The translations under genes and the position numbers were made by a program. DNA of 35,470 bases from an uncultured Chloroflexota bacterium (GTDB lineage: Bacteria > Chloroflexota > Dehalococcoidia > UBA2979), in contig CAIXBH010000035.1 in NCBI GenBank assembly GCA_903917615.1, forward strand, positions 1-35,470, read 5' to 3'. The notes beneath the pieces are model-generated. The model was not told where the DNA came from, made no database searches, and saw only the letters and a list, made by a program, of their open reading frames with translations. Positions within the stretch are counted from its first letter, which is position 1. Each line of letters starts with the position of its first letter. Shown here piece by piece: positions 1 to 10,799 of this stretch.

Positions 1-48
1 CGCGCGGCGCGGCCGGCGCTGTAGGATCGACGCTCGACATCTTGACCA

Positions 49-468
49 GTGGAGGAACCCACCTTGGCAGCACTGACCCCCGAACAGAGCGCGTACCTGA
101 TGAGCCACACGCAGGGCGTGATCGGCACCGGCAAGCGCGACGGCTCGCCGCAGCTCTCGACCGTGAACTACCGCTTCGACGGCGAGCACATCTGGTTCTC
201 CGCCACGAAGGACCGCGCGAAGTTCATCAACGCGATGCGGAACAAGAACGTGGCGATGCTGGTGCCGGACAACGGCAAGCAGGTGGTCGTCTACGGCACG
301 GCCGAGGGCATCACCGAGCGCCAGGAGCGCAACCGCCTCACCCGCTTCCTGCGCGAGGTTGGCCCCGCCCCGGAGACGGGCCCCGAGGAGGAGATGGACG
401 CGAAGCTTGAGGCCGAGGGCCGTGTCGTCGTGAAGGTCACGCCGGTCAAAGCGTTCGACCGCCTGTAG
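49..468 (+). CDS. PPOX-class (pyridoxamine 5'-phosphate oxidase-like / F420-dependent) protein
   Basis: 139-aa ORF; GVIGTGKRDGSPQLSTVNYRFDGEHIWFSATKDRAKFINAMRNKNVAMLV is typical of split-barrel flavin/F420-binding proteins. Start (GTG 49 or TTG 64) uncertain. Confidence 0.85.
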   Translation: MEEPTLAALTPEQSAYLMSHTQGVIGTGKRDGSPQLSTVNYRFDGEHIWFSATKDRAKFINAMRNKNVAMLVPDNGKQVVVYGTAEGITERQERNRLTRFLREVGPAPETGPEEEMDAKLEAEGRVVVKVTPVKAFDRL

Positions 469-477
469 CGCACACAG

Positions 478-509
478 CGAGCAGGCCGGCCCGTCGGCCG
501 GCCTGCTCG
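478..509. terminator. Rho-independent-like hairpin downstream of the PPOX gene
   Basis: Perfect 13-bp stem CGAGCAGGCCGGC-ccgtcg-GCCGGCCTGCTCG. Confidence 0.7.
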
Positions 510-595
510 AATCACCGCGCGAGCCATGCGACACTCGGTTCCCCGGGCCCGTGCGGCCCGGATGCGGAATCCCGGTTGCGGACTCGAGGTGTGCG

Positions 596-2437
596 GTGCT
601 CAAGACCATTGGCTGCGGTGAACTGCGGGCGGAGCACGCCGGCCAGCCGGTGACGGTGGCCGGGTGGGTGCATCGACGCCGCGATCACGGCGGGCTGCTC
701 TTCCTGGACCTGCGCGACTCTACCGGCCTCGTCCAGGTCGTGTTCCATCCCGAATCCGAGGCCGCCGCGGCACAGGTCGCCTCCGGCGTGCGCGCGGAAT
801 ACGTCTTGCAGGTCCGCGGGACGGTGCAGCCACGCCTCGCCGGCACCGAGAACGCCGACATGCCGACGGGGGCGATCGAGGTCGTGGCCTCTGACGCGGT
901 GATTCTCAATGCGGCCGAGACGCCTCCGTTCTCGATCGTCGAGGAGACAAACACCAGCGAGGTCATGCGCCTCAAGTACCGCTACCTCGACCTGCGCCGC
1001 GAGCGCATGGCGCGCAACCTGCGCCTCCGCCATCAGGTCGTGAAGTTCATCCGCGACTTCATGGATAGCCGCGCGTTCATCGAGGTCGAGACGCCTTCGC
1101 TGGGCCTCGCGACGCCGGAGGGCGCGCGCGACTACCTGGTGCCGAGCCGGGTGCACCCGGGTGCGTTCTACGCGCTGCCGCAGTCGCCGCAGCAGTACAA
1201 GCAGTTGCTGATGGTCGCGGGCGTCGACCGCTACTTCCAGATCGCGCGCTGCTACCGGGACGAGGACCTTCGCGGCGACCGCCAGCCCGAGTTCACTCAG
1301 CTCGACGTGGAGATGGCGTTCGTCGAGGAAGAGGACGTGCTCGCGCTGATCGAGGATCTCTACGCGCAGATGGCCGCCGTGGTCGGGGCGAAGTTCTCCG
1401 TCCCGTCCCCGTTCCCGCGCATGACGTTCGCGGAGGCGATGGAGAAGTACGGCTCCGACAAGCCCGACACCCGCTACGGGCTCGAGCTGCACGACCTCAC
1501 CGAGCAGGTGCGCGGCTCTGAGTTCCAGGTGTTCTCCCGCGTGATCGAGGAGGGCGGGCGGATCCGTGGCTTCGTGGTCCCGGGCGGCGCGGACATCGCG
1601 CGACGGGGCGTGGACGCGCTCACCGACCTCGCCCGCGAGAACGGCGCGTCCGGCCTTGTGTGGGCGCAGTTCACCGGCTCCGGGGCGCTCGAGGGACTGA
1701 GCGCGGACGATGTCCGCTCTCCCGTCTCGCGCTTCTTCACGCCGGACCAACTTGGCGCCCTCGCGGCGGCGTGCGGCGGGACGCGCGGCGACCTGCTGCT
1801 GCTGGCGGCCGGGCCGGACGCGTTGACCTCGCGGGTGCTCGACACGCTGCGGCGCAAACTGGCCGACGACCGCGGCCTGGCAGACCCGAACACCCTCGCA
1901 TTCCTCTTCGTGACGCAGTTCCCGATGTTCGAGTGGGATGCGACGGAGAAGCGGTGGAGCGCCGTGCACCACCTGTTCACCGCACCGTTCGAGGAGGACG
2001 TGCCGCTGCTGGAGTCCGACCCGGGCAAGGCGCGCTCGCACGCCTACGACCTGGTCTGCAACGGGCAGGAGATCGCCTCCGGGTCCATCCGTATCCACTC
2101 CCGGGAAACGCAGCTGGCGGTGCTGCGCACGCTGGGCATCCAGTTCGAGGAGGCCTACGAGAAGTTCGGGCACATGCTGGACGCGTTCACCTTCGGTGCG
2201 CCGCCGCACGGCGGGATCGCGCCGGGCATCGACCGGACGGTGGCGCTCTTCGCCGGTGAGCGTGACATCCGGGAGGTGATCGCGTTCCCGAAGACGAAGT
2301 CGGCCTCGGACCCGATGACCGGCGCTCCGGCGGGCGTGTCCGCGCGGCAGCTGCAGGAGGTGCACGTCGCGCTGGACGCGGTCGCCCGCGACGCCATCGC
2401 GGCGGGCGCCCGGGTGGATGCGGAGGAGGATGCCTAG
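596..2437 (+). CDS. aspS: Aspartyl-tRNA synthetase (bacterial type)
   Basis: [49 protein letters not shown]; class II motifs (FQIARCYRDEDLRGDRQPEFTQLD; GIAPGIDR); C-terminal AFPKTKSASDPMTGAP. Track ORF starts at 551; the homologous N-terminus begins near 596. Confidence 0.96.
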   Translation: MLKTIGCGELRAEHAGQPVTVAGWVHRRRDHGGLLFLDLRDSTGLVQVVFHPESEAAAAQVASGVRAEYVLQVRGTVQPRLAGTENADMPTGAIEVVASDAVILNAAETPPFSIVEETNTSEVMRLKYRYLDLRRERMARNLRLRHQVVKFIRDFMDSRAFIEVETPSLGLATPEGARDYLVPSRVHPGAFYALPQSPQQYKQLLMVAGVDRYFQIARCYRDEDLRGDRQPEFTQLDVEMAFVEEEDVLALIEDLYAQMAAVVGAKFSVPSPFPRMTFAEAMEKYGSDKPDTRYGLELHDLTEQVRGSEFQVFSRVIEEGGRIRGFVVPGGADIARRGVDALTDLARENGASGLVWAQFTGSGALEGLSADDVRSPVSRFFTPDQLGALAAACGGTRGDLLLLAAGPDALTSRVLDTLRRKLADDRGLADPNTLAFLFVTQFPMFEWDATEKRWSAVHHLFTAPFEEDVPLLESDPGKARSHAYDLVCNGQEIASGSIRIHSRETQLAVLRTLGIQFEEAYEKFGHMLDAFTFGAPPHGGIAPGIDRTVALFAGERDIREVIAFPKTKSASDPMTGAPAGVSARQLQEVHVALDAVARDAIAAGARVDAEEDA

Positions 2438-2547
2438 CGCATCCGTCCCGGTTCACACGTCTGTGACACGTGTTTCAGCGTATGTACGGTATGCTCCCGT
2501 TCTTCCACCGAACCGGGCGTGTCGCCCGTGAGATGAGTGATTAGCCG

Positions 2548-4218
2548 ATGGGTAAGCAGAACCGCGTCCTGGTCCTCCTCCTTGGCGTGCTGGCGGTTTT
2601 GGTCCTGGTCGTCGGGGGGCTCTCCGCCTTCCTCATCATTGGCGGCAAGAACAAGCCGGGTTCCGGCTCTGCCGCAAACACCACCGCAGGCGGTGGCGGC
2701 GGGGACGCGGTCAAGGCTTCGTCCGGCGTGCTCCGACTCGCCGGGACCGACCCGGTCACGCTCGATCCCCACCTCGCTTCCGACTCCACCTCCGCCGAGT
2801 ACGTCGCCGAGGTCTACAGCGGCCTCGTCACCCTGTCGCCCAAGCTTGAGCTGCAGCTCGACCTCGCGAAGTCGGTGGACGTGAGCTCGGACGGGAAGAC
2901 CTACACGTTCGTCTTGCGCGACAACGCGTTCTTCCACAGCGGCCGCAAGGTCACGGCGGATGACGTGAAGTGGTCGCTGGAGCGGGCGTCCTCCCGTGAC
3001 CTGAAGTCGCAGACGGCTCCGGCCTACCTGAACGACATCGTTGGCTTTGCCGAGCGATTCGGTGGCAAGTCGGACACGCTGAGCGGTGTGCAGGTGGTGA
3101 ACCCGTCCACCATCAAGATCACGATCGACTCGCCCAAGCCCTACTTCCTCGCGAAGCTCTCGTACCCGACGTCGTTCGTGCTGGACAAGGACCAGGTCAC
3201 GAAGGACCCGAAGAACTGGACCCGCAAGCCGAACGGCACGGGCCCCTACAAGCTCACTGAGTGGACGCTGGGCGAGCGCATCGTGCTTGACGCGAACGAC
3301 AAGTTCTACAACGGCGTGCCGAAGTTGAAGCAGGCCGTCTATCTCCTCGCGGGCGGCTCCGCGCTGACCCGCTTCGAGAACAACGAGCTCGACGTGTCCG
3401 GCATCAGCATCCAGGACATCGACCGGGCGCGTGATTCGAGCAGCGCCCTCAGCAAGCAGTACTCCGTGTGGCCGCAGTTCTCGATCTCGTACCTCGCGTT
3501 CAACGTGAAGGTGCCGCCGTTCGACGACGTCCACGTCCGGCGCGCGCTCGGGTACGCGATGGACCGCAAGCGGATCACGCAGGTCACCTTCAAGAGCATG
3601 CTGTTGCCCGCGACCGGGATCATGATGCCCGGCCTGCCCGGCTATCAGGAGGGCGACAAGACGTTGCCCTTCGACCTGGCGAAGGCGAAGGACGAGCTGT
3701 CGCAGGCGAAGTACGGCACCGGCCCCGGCAAGACGCCGATGCCGCCGATCCAGATGACCGAGGTTGGCGGTGGCGCAGAGGCGCGCGTGGACACGCAGGC
3801 CTACCTCGACCAGTGGAAGGGCATTGGCCTGAACGTCGAGATCCGCCAGGCGGACTTCGCGACGTTCCTCGCCGATCAGGACGCGGGCAAGCTGCAGGCG
3901 TTCAACGCGGGCTGGATCATGGACTACCCGGACCCCGAGGACATCCTCGACCTGAAGTTCCACACCGGCTCGAACCTCAACAACAACAACTACAGCAATC
4001 CCGCCGTCGACAAGCTGCTCGACCAGGCGCGCACGGAGTCCGACACCGCGAAGCGGCTCGACCTGTACCGCCAGGCGGAGAAGTTGATCCTCGCGGATGC
4101 TCCCTGGCTGCCGCTGTACTTTGAGGCGAATCATCAGGTGGTGAACCCCGCCGTGAAGGGCTGGTTCGACCCGCCGATGGTGGTGCCGCGCCTGCGCTTC
4201 ATCGAAGTCACGCGCTAG
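2548..4218 (+). CDS. ABC transporter substrate-binding protein, peptide/nickel type (SBP_bac_5), N-terminally membrane-anchored
   Basis: 556 aa; LDPHLASDSTSAEYVAEVYSGLVTLSPKLE, YTFVLRDNAFFHSGRKVTADDVKWSLERA, NGTGPYKLTEW, VRRALGYAMDRKRI are typical of the family 5 binding proteins. Confidence 0.94.
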   Translation: MGKQNRVLVLLLGVLAVLVLVVGGLSAFLIIGGKNKPGSGSAANTTAGGGGGDAVKASSGVLRLAGTDPVTLDPHLASDSTSAEYVAEVYSGLVTLSPKLELQLDLAKSVDVSSDGKTYTFVLRDNAFFHSGRKVTADDVKWSLERASSRDLKSQTAPAYLNDIVGFAERFGGKSDTLSGVQVVNPSTIKITIDSPKPYFLAKLSYPTSFVLDKDQVTKDPKNWTRKPNGTGPYKLTEWTLGERIVLDANDKFYNGVPKLKQAVYLLAGGSALTRFENNELDVSGISIQDIDRARDSSSALSKQYSVWPQFSISYLAFNVKVPPFDDVHVRRALGYAMDRKRITQVTFKSMLLPATGIMMPGLPGYQEGDKTLPFDLAKAKDELSQAKYGTGPGKTPMPPIQMTEVGGGAEARVDTQAYLDQWKGIGLNVEIRQADFATFLADQDAGKLQAFNAGWIMDYPDPEDILDLKFHTGSNLNNNNYSNPAVDKLLDQARTESDTAKRLDLYRQAEKLILADAPWLPLYFEANHQVVNPAVKGWFDPPMVVPRLRFIEVTR

Positions 4219-4241
4219 CCGAGGCAGGGGAGGGCGCTTCG

Positions 4242-5225
4242 ATGGGGGCGTACGTGATCCGCCGGCTGCTCTGGCTGCCGGTCATCCTGGTGATCGTCTC
4301 GTTCTCCACGTTCGCCCTCGCCCGATACGGCCCCGGGGATCCGGTGAGCGTGGCGGCCGGGCAGGTCCGCGATCCGGTCGTGCTGGCCCAGATCCGCGCT
4401 GACCGTGGCTTCGACCTCCCGATCACGACGCAGTACTACCGCTGGCTCACGAAGGCTGTACGAGGCGACTTCGGCGAGTCGTTCATCCAGCGCGGCTATT
4501 CGGTGTCGGAGTTGCTGTTCCCGCGGATGTGGATCTCGGCGCAGCTTGGGTTCGTCGCGCTCCTCATAGTCTTCGCGGTTGGTATTCCGCTGGGACTGCT
4601 TGCCGCGCGGCTCGCCGGCACCTGGCTGGACCCGGCGATCATCGGGACGCTGCTGTTCCTGCAGGCCGTCCCGGTGCTGGTCGTGATCCCGCCGCTCGTC
4701 TGGCTGTTCGCGGTGCAGCTGCACTGGCTCCCGGCCGGAGGCTGGGGTGGCATCTTCAGCATCTGGTGGATCGCCGACGTCATTGCGATCCCGATCCCGG
4801 ACCCGCATCTCTACATCCCGCTCGTCGCGTTCACGCTGCCCGGCTTCGTGGGCGTCGCGCGCCTCGTGCGCGTGACCGCGCTCGAGGTGAACACGGAGGA
4901 CTATGTGCGCACCGCCCGCGCGAAGGGGCTCGCCGAATCCACCGTCCAGTTCCGGCACGTGCTGCCGAACTCGCTGCTGCCGCTCGTCACCGTGGTCGGC
5001 TTCGCGCTCTCCGGGATCATCGAGGGCGCGCTGTTCGTGGAGACGCTGCTGGGCATCAACGGCATCGGGCGGTTCACCTTCCAGGCCGTCACGAGCCGGG
5101 ACTACGACGTGATCCTCGCGTCCACCGTGATCTTCTCGGCCGTCTTCGTGCTCTGTAACCTCGCCGCGGAGCTCGCCTACGGCTGGGTCGACCCGCGCAT
5201 CCGCGTCGGGGCGTCGCACTCGTGA
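4242..5225 (+). CDS. ABC transporter permease, DppB/OppB family
   Basis: MGAYVIRRLLWLPVILVIVSFSTFALARYGPGDP; EAA-loop-like DYVRTARAKGLAESTVQFRHVLPNSLLPLVT. Confidence 0.94.
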   Translation: MGAYVIRRLLWLPVILVIVSFSTFALARYGPGDPVSVAAGQVRDPVVLAQIRADRGFDLPITTQYYRWLTKAVRGDFGESFIQRGYSVSELLFPRMWISAQLGFVALLIVFAVGIPLGLLAARLAGTWLDPAIIGTLLFLQAVPVLVVIPPLVWLFAVQLHWLPAGGWGGIFSIWWIADVIAIPIPDPHLYIPLVAFTLPGFVGVARLVRVTALEVNTEDYVRTARAKGLAESTVQFRHVLPNSLLPLVTVVGFALSGIIEGALFVETLLGINGIGRFTFQAVTSRDYDVILASTVIFSAVFVLCNLAAELAYGWVDPRIRVGASHS

Positions 5226-6184
5226 CCGCCGCCGCGCAGGACGTCGAGGTTCGCCGCGTTCGCCCGGAGGGGCAGAGCGAGTGGCGTCTCGTCTGGAACC
5301 GGCTCCGCCGCAAGAAGATCGCGATGATCTCGCTCGGCGTGATCATCCTCATCTACGGCCTCGGCATCCTCGCGCCGTTCCTCGCGCCGTACTCGTACAC
5401 GGCGACGAATCTGAACGAGGGCCTACAGGGGCCGAGCTGGGTGCACTGGTTCGGTACGGACACGCTGGGCCGCGACATGCTCAGCCGGACGATGTTCTCC
5501 GCGCGTACGACGCTCATCGTCACCACCACGGTGGTGCTGAGCGGCTCGCTCGTCATCGGCAACGCGCTGGGGTTGCTCGCGGGCTATCGCGGCGGCTGGG
5601 TGGACGGCCTGATCATGCGCATCGGCGACATCTTCTCGTCGCTGCCGGCGCTCATCATGCTGATCCTCATCAACGCGACCCTCGGGGTACGGGTCATCGA
5701 TGGCGTGCGCGCCTTTGAGGACACGAGTGGGATCCACGGGCTCGTCGCGTCCGGGGCGCCCTCGTACCTCCTCGTGTTCGGGGCGCTGTCGCTCTTCTTC
5801 TGGGTGGGGACGGCGCGCATCATCCGCGCGCAGGTCCTGCAGCTCCGCGAGCGCGACTTCATTCTTGCCGCCGAAGCGCTGGGAGCCACGCCCCGCCGCG
5901 TGATCACCCATCACCTGCTGCCGAACGTCTCGTTCCTGATCATCCTGGAGATCTCCGCGACGCTCGGCGGGATCGCTGGCTCCGAGATCGTCCTGACCTG
6001 GTTCGGCGTGGGCGTCCAGCCGCCTGCGGCCTCCTTCGGAGCGATGCTCTTCGAGGGATCCGGTGTGCGGACGTTCCAGACGCACCCCCACCTGCTGCTC
6101 GTCCCGGGGGCCTTCGTGACGGCGCTGCTGTTCGCCTTCAACCTCTTCGGGGACGCCCTGAACGACGCGCTGCACGGCCGCTAG
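5222..6184 (+). CDS. ABC transporter permease, DppC/OppC family
   Basis: HWFGTDTLGRDMLSRTMFSARTTLIV; RDFILAAEALGATPRRVITHHLLPNVSFLIIL; 4-bp overlap with upstream permease. Confidence 0.94.
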   Translation: MTAAAQDVEVRRVRPEGQSEWRLVWNRLRRKKIAMISLGVIILIYGLGILAPFLAPYSYTATNLNEGLQGPSWVHWFGTDTLGRDMLSRTMFSARTTLIVTTTVVLSGSLVIGNALGLLAGYRGGWVDGLIMRIGDIFSSLPALIMLILINATLGVRVIDGVRAFEDTSGIHGLVASGAPSYLLVFGALSLFFWVGTARIIRAQVLQLRERDFILAAEALGATPRRVITHHLLPNVSFLIILEISATLGGIAGSEIVLTWFGVGVQPPAASFGAMLFEGSGVRTFQTHPHLLLVPGAFVTALLFAFNLFGDALNDALHGR

Positions 6185-6290
6185 GCCGCGTCATCCGGGC
6201 CCGTCGCCGGTCGGCGTCCTGCGTCCGCGCCGCTGACGTTCCGAACGGCACCCGCGGGCTGTCCCTGACAGCGGGGCGTCCGGGGGCGCG

Positions 6291-6299
6291 TGCTATCAT
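6291..6299 (+). promoter_or_regulatory. Candidate extended -10 element upstream of tig
   Basis: TGC-TATCAT; a similar TGC-TATCCT lies upstream of tlyA. Position only; no assigned -35. Confidence 0.4.
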
Positions 6300-6373
6300 T
6301 GGGACACATTTCTGAGTGACTCCGAAACAGCGAACGAAGACGCGGCCCGCTGTGGCCGCGTTCATTTCAGAGG

Positions 6374-7846
6374 GTGCCGCGCTTGCCAACGACGACTGAA
6401 AAACTCGACCGCGCCCGTGTCTCACTGGAGATCGAGGTCGATCCGGAACGCGTCGAGCGGCACAAGGACCGCGCGGTTGCCCGGCTCTCCAAGCAGGTGC
6501 GCATTCCCGGCTTCCGGCCGGGCAAGGTGCCGCGCCAGACGCTGGAGCGACACGTCGGGCCGGCGATGCTGCTGCAGGAGGCGCTCGAGGAGTTGATCCC
6601 CGAGGTCTACCAGGAGGCGATCCTGGCCGAGTCGATCGACGCGATCGACCAGCCCGAGTTCTCCCTCAAGTCGACTGATCCTCTGGTCGTCACCGCCATC
6701 GTGCCGGTGCGCCCGCACGTGGAGTTGAACGACTACCAGTCGCTGCGCGCCCCGAAGCCGCCGGTGAACATCACGGACGACCAGGTGAACGCGACGCTGC
6801 TCGGCATTCGCCGCCGCTACGCCGTCCTCGAGCCCGTCGACCGCGCCGTTGAGTGGGACGACACGGTGCGCGCAGACGTCACCGTCACCGTCGACGGCCA
6901 GGCGGAGCCCCATGTCGAGGAGGACGCCGAGTTCCCCGTCCGCAAGGACGCGGTTGTCTCGCTCCCCGGCTTCACCGAGCGCCTCATCGGCCTCGAGCGC
7001 GGTGGCCCGCACCACATCGAGTTCGACCTCCCGCAGGACTTCTCCGCGGTCGAGCTGGCCGGCAAGAAGGCCCAGTACGACGTGATCATCCATGAGGTGA
7101 AGCGCGAGATTCTCCCCGAGGTCGACGACGAGTTCGTCGGTTCCCTCGACGAGGAGGGCATCACGACCCCCGCCGAGCTCGAGGCGCGCGTGCGCTCCGA
7201 CCTGCAGACGCAGGGCGAGCGCCTCGTGGACAGCGACTACCAGAACGAGGTCGTCGACCTGCTGGTCGCGACCTCGACCCTCGACTACCCAGAGGTGCTG
7301 GTGGAGCGCGAGATCGACCGCATGGTCGACCGCGAGTCGAACCACGCTTCGCACACCCGTGAGGGCCTGCTGAAGTGGCTCGAGGCCATCGGGCAGACCG
7401 AGGAAGGCTTCCGCGACTCGCTGCGCGACGCGGCAGACCTCGCCGTCCGCCGCGCTCTCGTGCTGAGCCAGCTCATCGACGATGAGCACATCGAGATCAC
7501 CGACCGCGAGGTCGAGGCCGAGATCGACTCGCTGGTTGGTCAGATGACCGGCGGGGGCGAGGCGAACGAGAACACGGCCGTGATTCGCAGCCTGTTCGAC
7601 ACTGAGGACGGGCGGGTCTCGATCCGCAACCAGCTCATGAGCCGGACCGCCATCGAGCGCCTCGAGGAGATCTGCGCCCAGGCCGAGGACGCCGAGGCAG
7701 CGCCCCGCGCCAGCCGCCGCCGCCGTGGGGCCTCCGCGGCTGCCGGTGAGGGCGTCGAGGGAGATGAGGCGTCTACCGCCGAGACGGGTAGTGAAACCCC
7801 CGACGATGAGGCAGTAGACACGGCCCCGTCCGCCACGCAAGAGTAG
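6374..7846 (+). CDS. tig: Trigger factor with a long acidic C-terminal tail
   Basis: LEIEVDPERVERHKDRAVARLSKQVRIPGFRPGKVPRQTLERHVG ribosome-binding signature; located upstream of clpP-clpX. Confidence 0.95.
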   Translation: MPRLPTTTEKLDRARVSLEIEVDPERVERHKDRAVARLSKQVRIPGFRPGKVPRQTLERHVGPAMLLQEALEELIPEVYQEAILAESIDAIDQPEFSLKSTDPLVVTAIVPVRPHVELNDYQSLRAPKPPVNITDDQVNATLLGIRRRYAVLEPVDRAVEWDDTVRADVTVTVDGQAEPHVEEDAEFPVRKDAVVSLPGFTERLIGLERGGPHHIEFDLPQDFSAVELAGKKAQYDVIIHEVKREILPEVDDEFVGSLDEEGITTPAELEARVRSDLQTQGERLVDSDYQNEVVDLLVATSTLDYPEVLVEREIDRMVDRESNHASHTREGLLKWLEAIGQTEEGFRDSLRDAADLAVRRALVLSQLIDDEHIEITDREVEAEIDSLVGQMTGGGEANENTAVIRSLFDTEDGRVSIRNQLMSRTAIERLEEICAQAEDAEAAPRASRRRRGASAAAGEGVEGDEASTAETGSETPDDEAVDTAPSATQE

Positions 7847-7909
7847 ATACACAGGGTCTGAAGAGGACGAGCCCGCCGACGCGGCGGGCGAGCAGATAGG
7901 AACCGAACG

Positions 7910-8554
7910 ATGACCTACCGCCCGATTCGCCCCAACGACTTCTCGGAGAGCTTCCTCACGCCGCAGAACATCGTGCCGATGGTCGTGGAGACCAGCGCAC
8001 GCGGTGAGCGCGCCTACGACATCTACTCGCTCCTCCTGAAGGAGCGGATCATCTTCCTGGGCACCCCGATCGACGACCAGGTCGCGAACTCGATCGTTGC
8101 GCAGTTGCTCTTCCTCGACCGCGAGGACCCGGACCGCGACATCTCGATCTACATCAACTCGCCCGGCGGCATGATCTACGCCGGCCTGGCGATCTACGAC
8201 ACGATGAACCTCGTGCGCGCAGACGTCAGCACCATCGCCGTCGGTGTTACCGCGTCGATGGGGACCGTGCTGCTGACCGCCGGCCACAAGGGCAAGCGCT
8301 ACGCGCTGCCGAACGCGACCGTGCACATGCACCAGGCGCTGGGCGGCGGCAGCGGGCAGGCTTCCGACGTGCGCATCCAGGCACGCGAGCTCGACCGCAA
8401 CAACGACAAGATCCGGCAGATCCTCGCGGACGCCACCGGTCAGCCGATGGAGCGCATCGTGACCGACACCGACCGCGACATCTACATGACCGCGGACGAG
8501 GCGAAGGCCTACGGCCTCATCGACGAACTGCTGGTGCGGCCCGAGAGCAAGTAG
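7910..8554 (+). CDS. clpP: ATP-dependent Clp protease proteolytic subunit
   Basis: [19 protein letters not shown]; Ser active-site region [31 protein letters not shown]. Confidence 0.98.
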   Translation: MTYRPIRPNDFSESFLTPQNIVPMVVETSARGERAYDIYSLLLKERIIFLGTPIDDQVANSIVAQLLFLDREDPDRDISIYINSPGGMIYAGLAIYDTMNLVRADVSTIAVGVTASMGTVLLTAGHKGKRYALPNATVHMHQALGGGSGQASDVRIQARELDRNNDKIRQILADATGQPMERIVTDTDRDIYMTADEAKAYGLIDELLVRPESK

Positions 8555-8611
8555 GCGGCGCACCGCCGACCGAGTCGGAACGTGCTGGCGGGGTAGACGA
8601 CCGAGGGACGC

Positions 8612-9922
<1,311 letters not shown>

Positions 9923-9957
9923 CGACCTCGGCGGCGGCGGCTCGCGTGCGTCGCCGG

Positions 9958-9966
9958 TGCTATCCT
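9958..9966 (+). promoter_or_regulatory. Candidate extended -10 element upstream of tlyA
   Basis: TGC-TATCCT about 50 nt upstream of the ATG at 10017. Confidence 0.35.
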
Positions 9967-10016
9967 CGGGCGTCTCGGCAGGCTCTCAGGTTCGACAGGC
10001 CGACCGGACTGGCGTC

Positions 10017-10799
10017 ATGACCGCTTCACATCACCCGGCTCCTCGCAGTTCCGCCGCACGCGTAACACGCGCGCGCCTCGACGTGCTGCTCGTGGAACGC
10101 GGCCTGGCCCCGGGACGTGATCGCGCTCGCGCCCTCGTGATGGCGCGCGAGGTGCTCGTGGACGGCGAGGTCGCCACGCGTCCTGCCGCGCCGATCTCCG
10201 CAGACGCCGTCATCGAGGTGAAGACGCCGCCGCCGTATGTGAGCCGGGGCGGGGAGAAGCTCGCCCACGCGCTCGCGCGCACGGGAGTCCGCGTGGAGGG
10301 GCGTCGCTGCCTCGACGTCGGCGCGTCCACGGGTGGCTTCACCGACTGCCTCCTCCAGCACGGTGCGCACGACGTGGTGGCCGTTGATGTCGGCTACGGC
10401 GACTTCGCCGCGAAGCTGCGCGACGACCCACGCATCGAGCTGCATGAGCGCACCAATGCCCGCTCCATGGAACCGCTCGACCCGCCGGCGGACCTCGTAG
10501 TGATGGATGTCTCGTTCATCTCGATCACCACGGTGCTGCCTGCGGTGGTGCGCTCGGTCGCTCCCGGCGGTGACCTGCTCCTGATGGTGAAGCCGCAGTT
10601 CGAGGCGGGCCGCGAGGCCGTCGAGAAGGGTGGGGTGGTCCGAGACCCCGTCATGCACGCGCGTACGGTCGCGGAGGTCGCGCTCGCGGCGCAGGAGCTC
10701 GGTCTGCGGCTGCGCGGCATCGTGCGGTCGCCGCTCCTCGGCCCAGCCGGCAACCGCGAGTTCTTCCTCTGGGCGCGCGTGCCGGAGGAGGCCGCATGA
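10017..10799 (+). CDS. tlyA: TlyA-family rRNA (cytidine-2'-O)-methyltransferase
   Basis: S4-like N-terminus RLDVLLVERGLAPGRDRARALVMAREVLVDG; YVSRGGEKLAHAL; CLDVGASTGGFTDCLLQHGA. Track ORF starts at 9900; likely start is the ATG at 10017. Confidence 0.93.
   Translation: MTASHHPAPRSSAARVTRARLDVLLVERGLAPGRDRARALVMAREVLVDGEVATRPAAPISADAVIEVKTPPPYVSRGGEKLAHALARTGVRVEGRRCLDVGASTGGFTDCLLQHGAHDVVAVDVGYGDFAAKLRDDPRIELHERTNARSMEPLDPPADLVVMDVSFISITTVLPAVVRSVAPGGDLLLMVKPQFEAGREAVEKGGVVRDPVMHARTVAEVALAAQELGLRLRGIVRSPLLGPAGNREFFLWARVPEEAA

Noticed and set aside
543-561. CCGGGCC-cgtgc-GGCCCGG hairpin before aspS as a T-box or riboswitch
   Set aside because: Short GC stem with no T-box sequence or specifier loop; probably incidental or a weak leader structure.
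512-2365. 617-aa antisense ORF over aspS
   Set aside because: High-GC shadow ORF; composition (Arg/His/Leu/Val-rich) is typical of antisense frames and aspS is unambiguous.
2434-4134. 566-aa antisense ORF over the substrate-binding protein
   Set aside because: Shadow ORF opposite a clear SBP_bac_5 gene.
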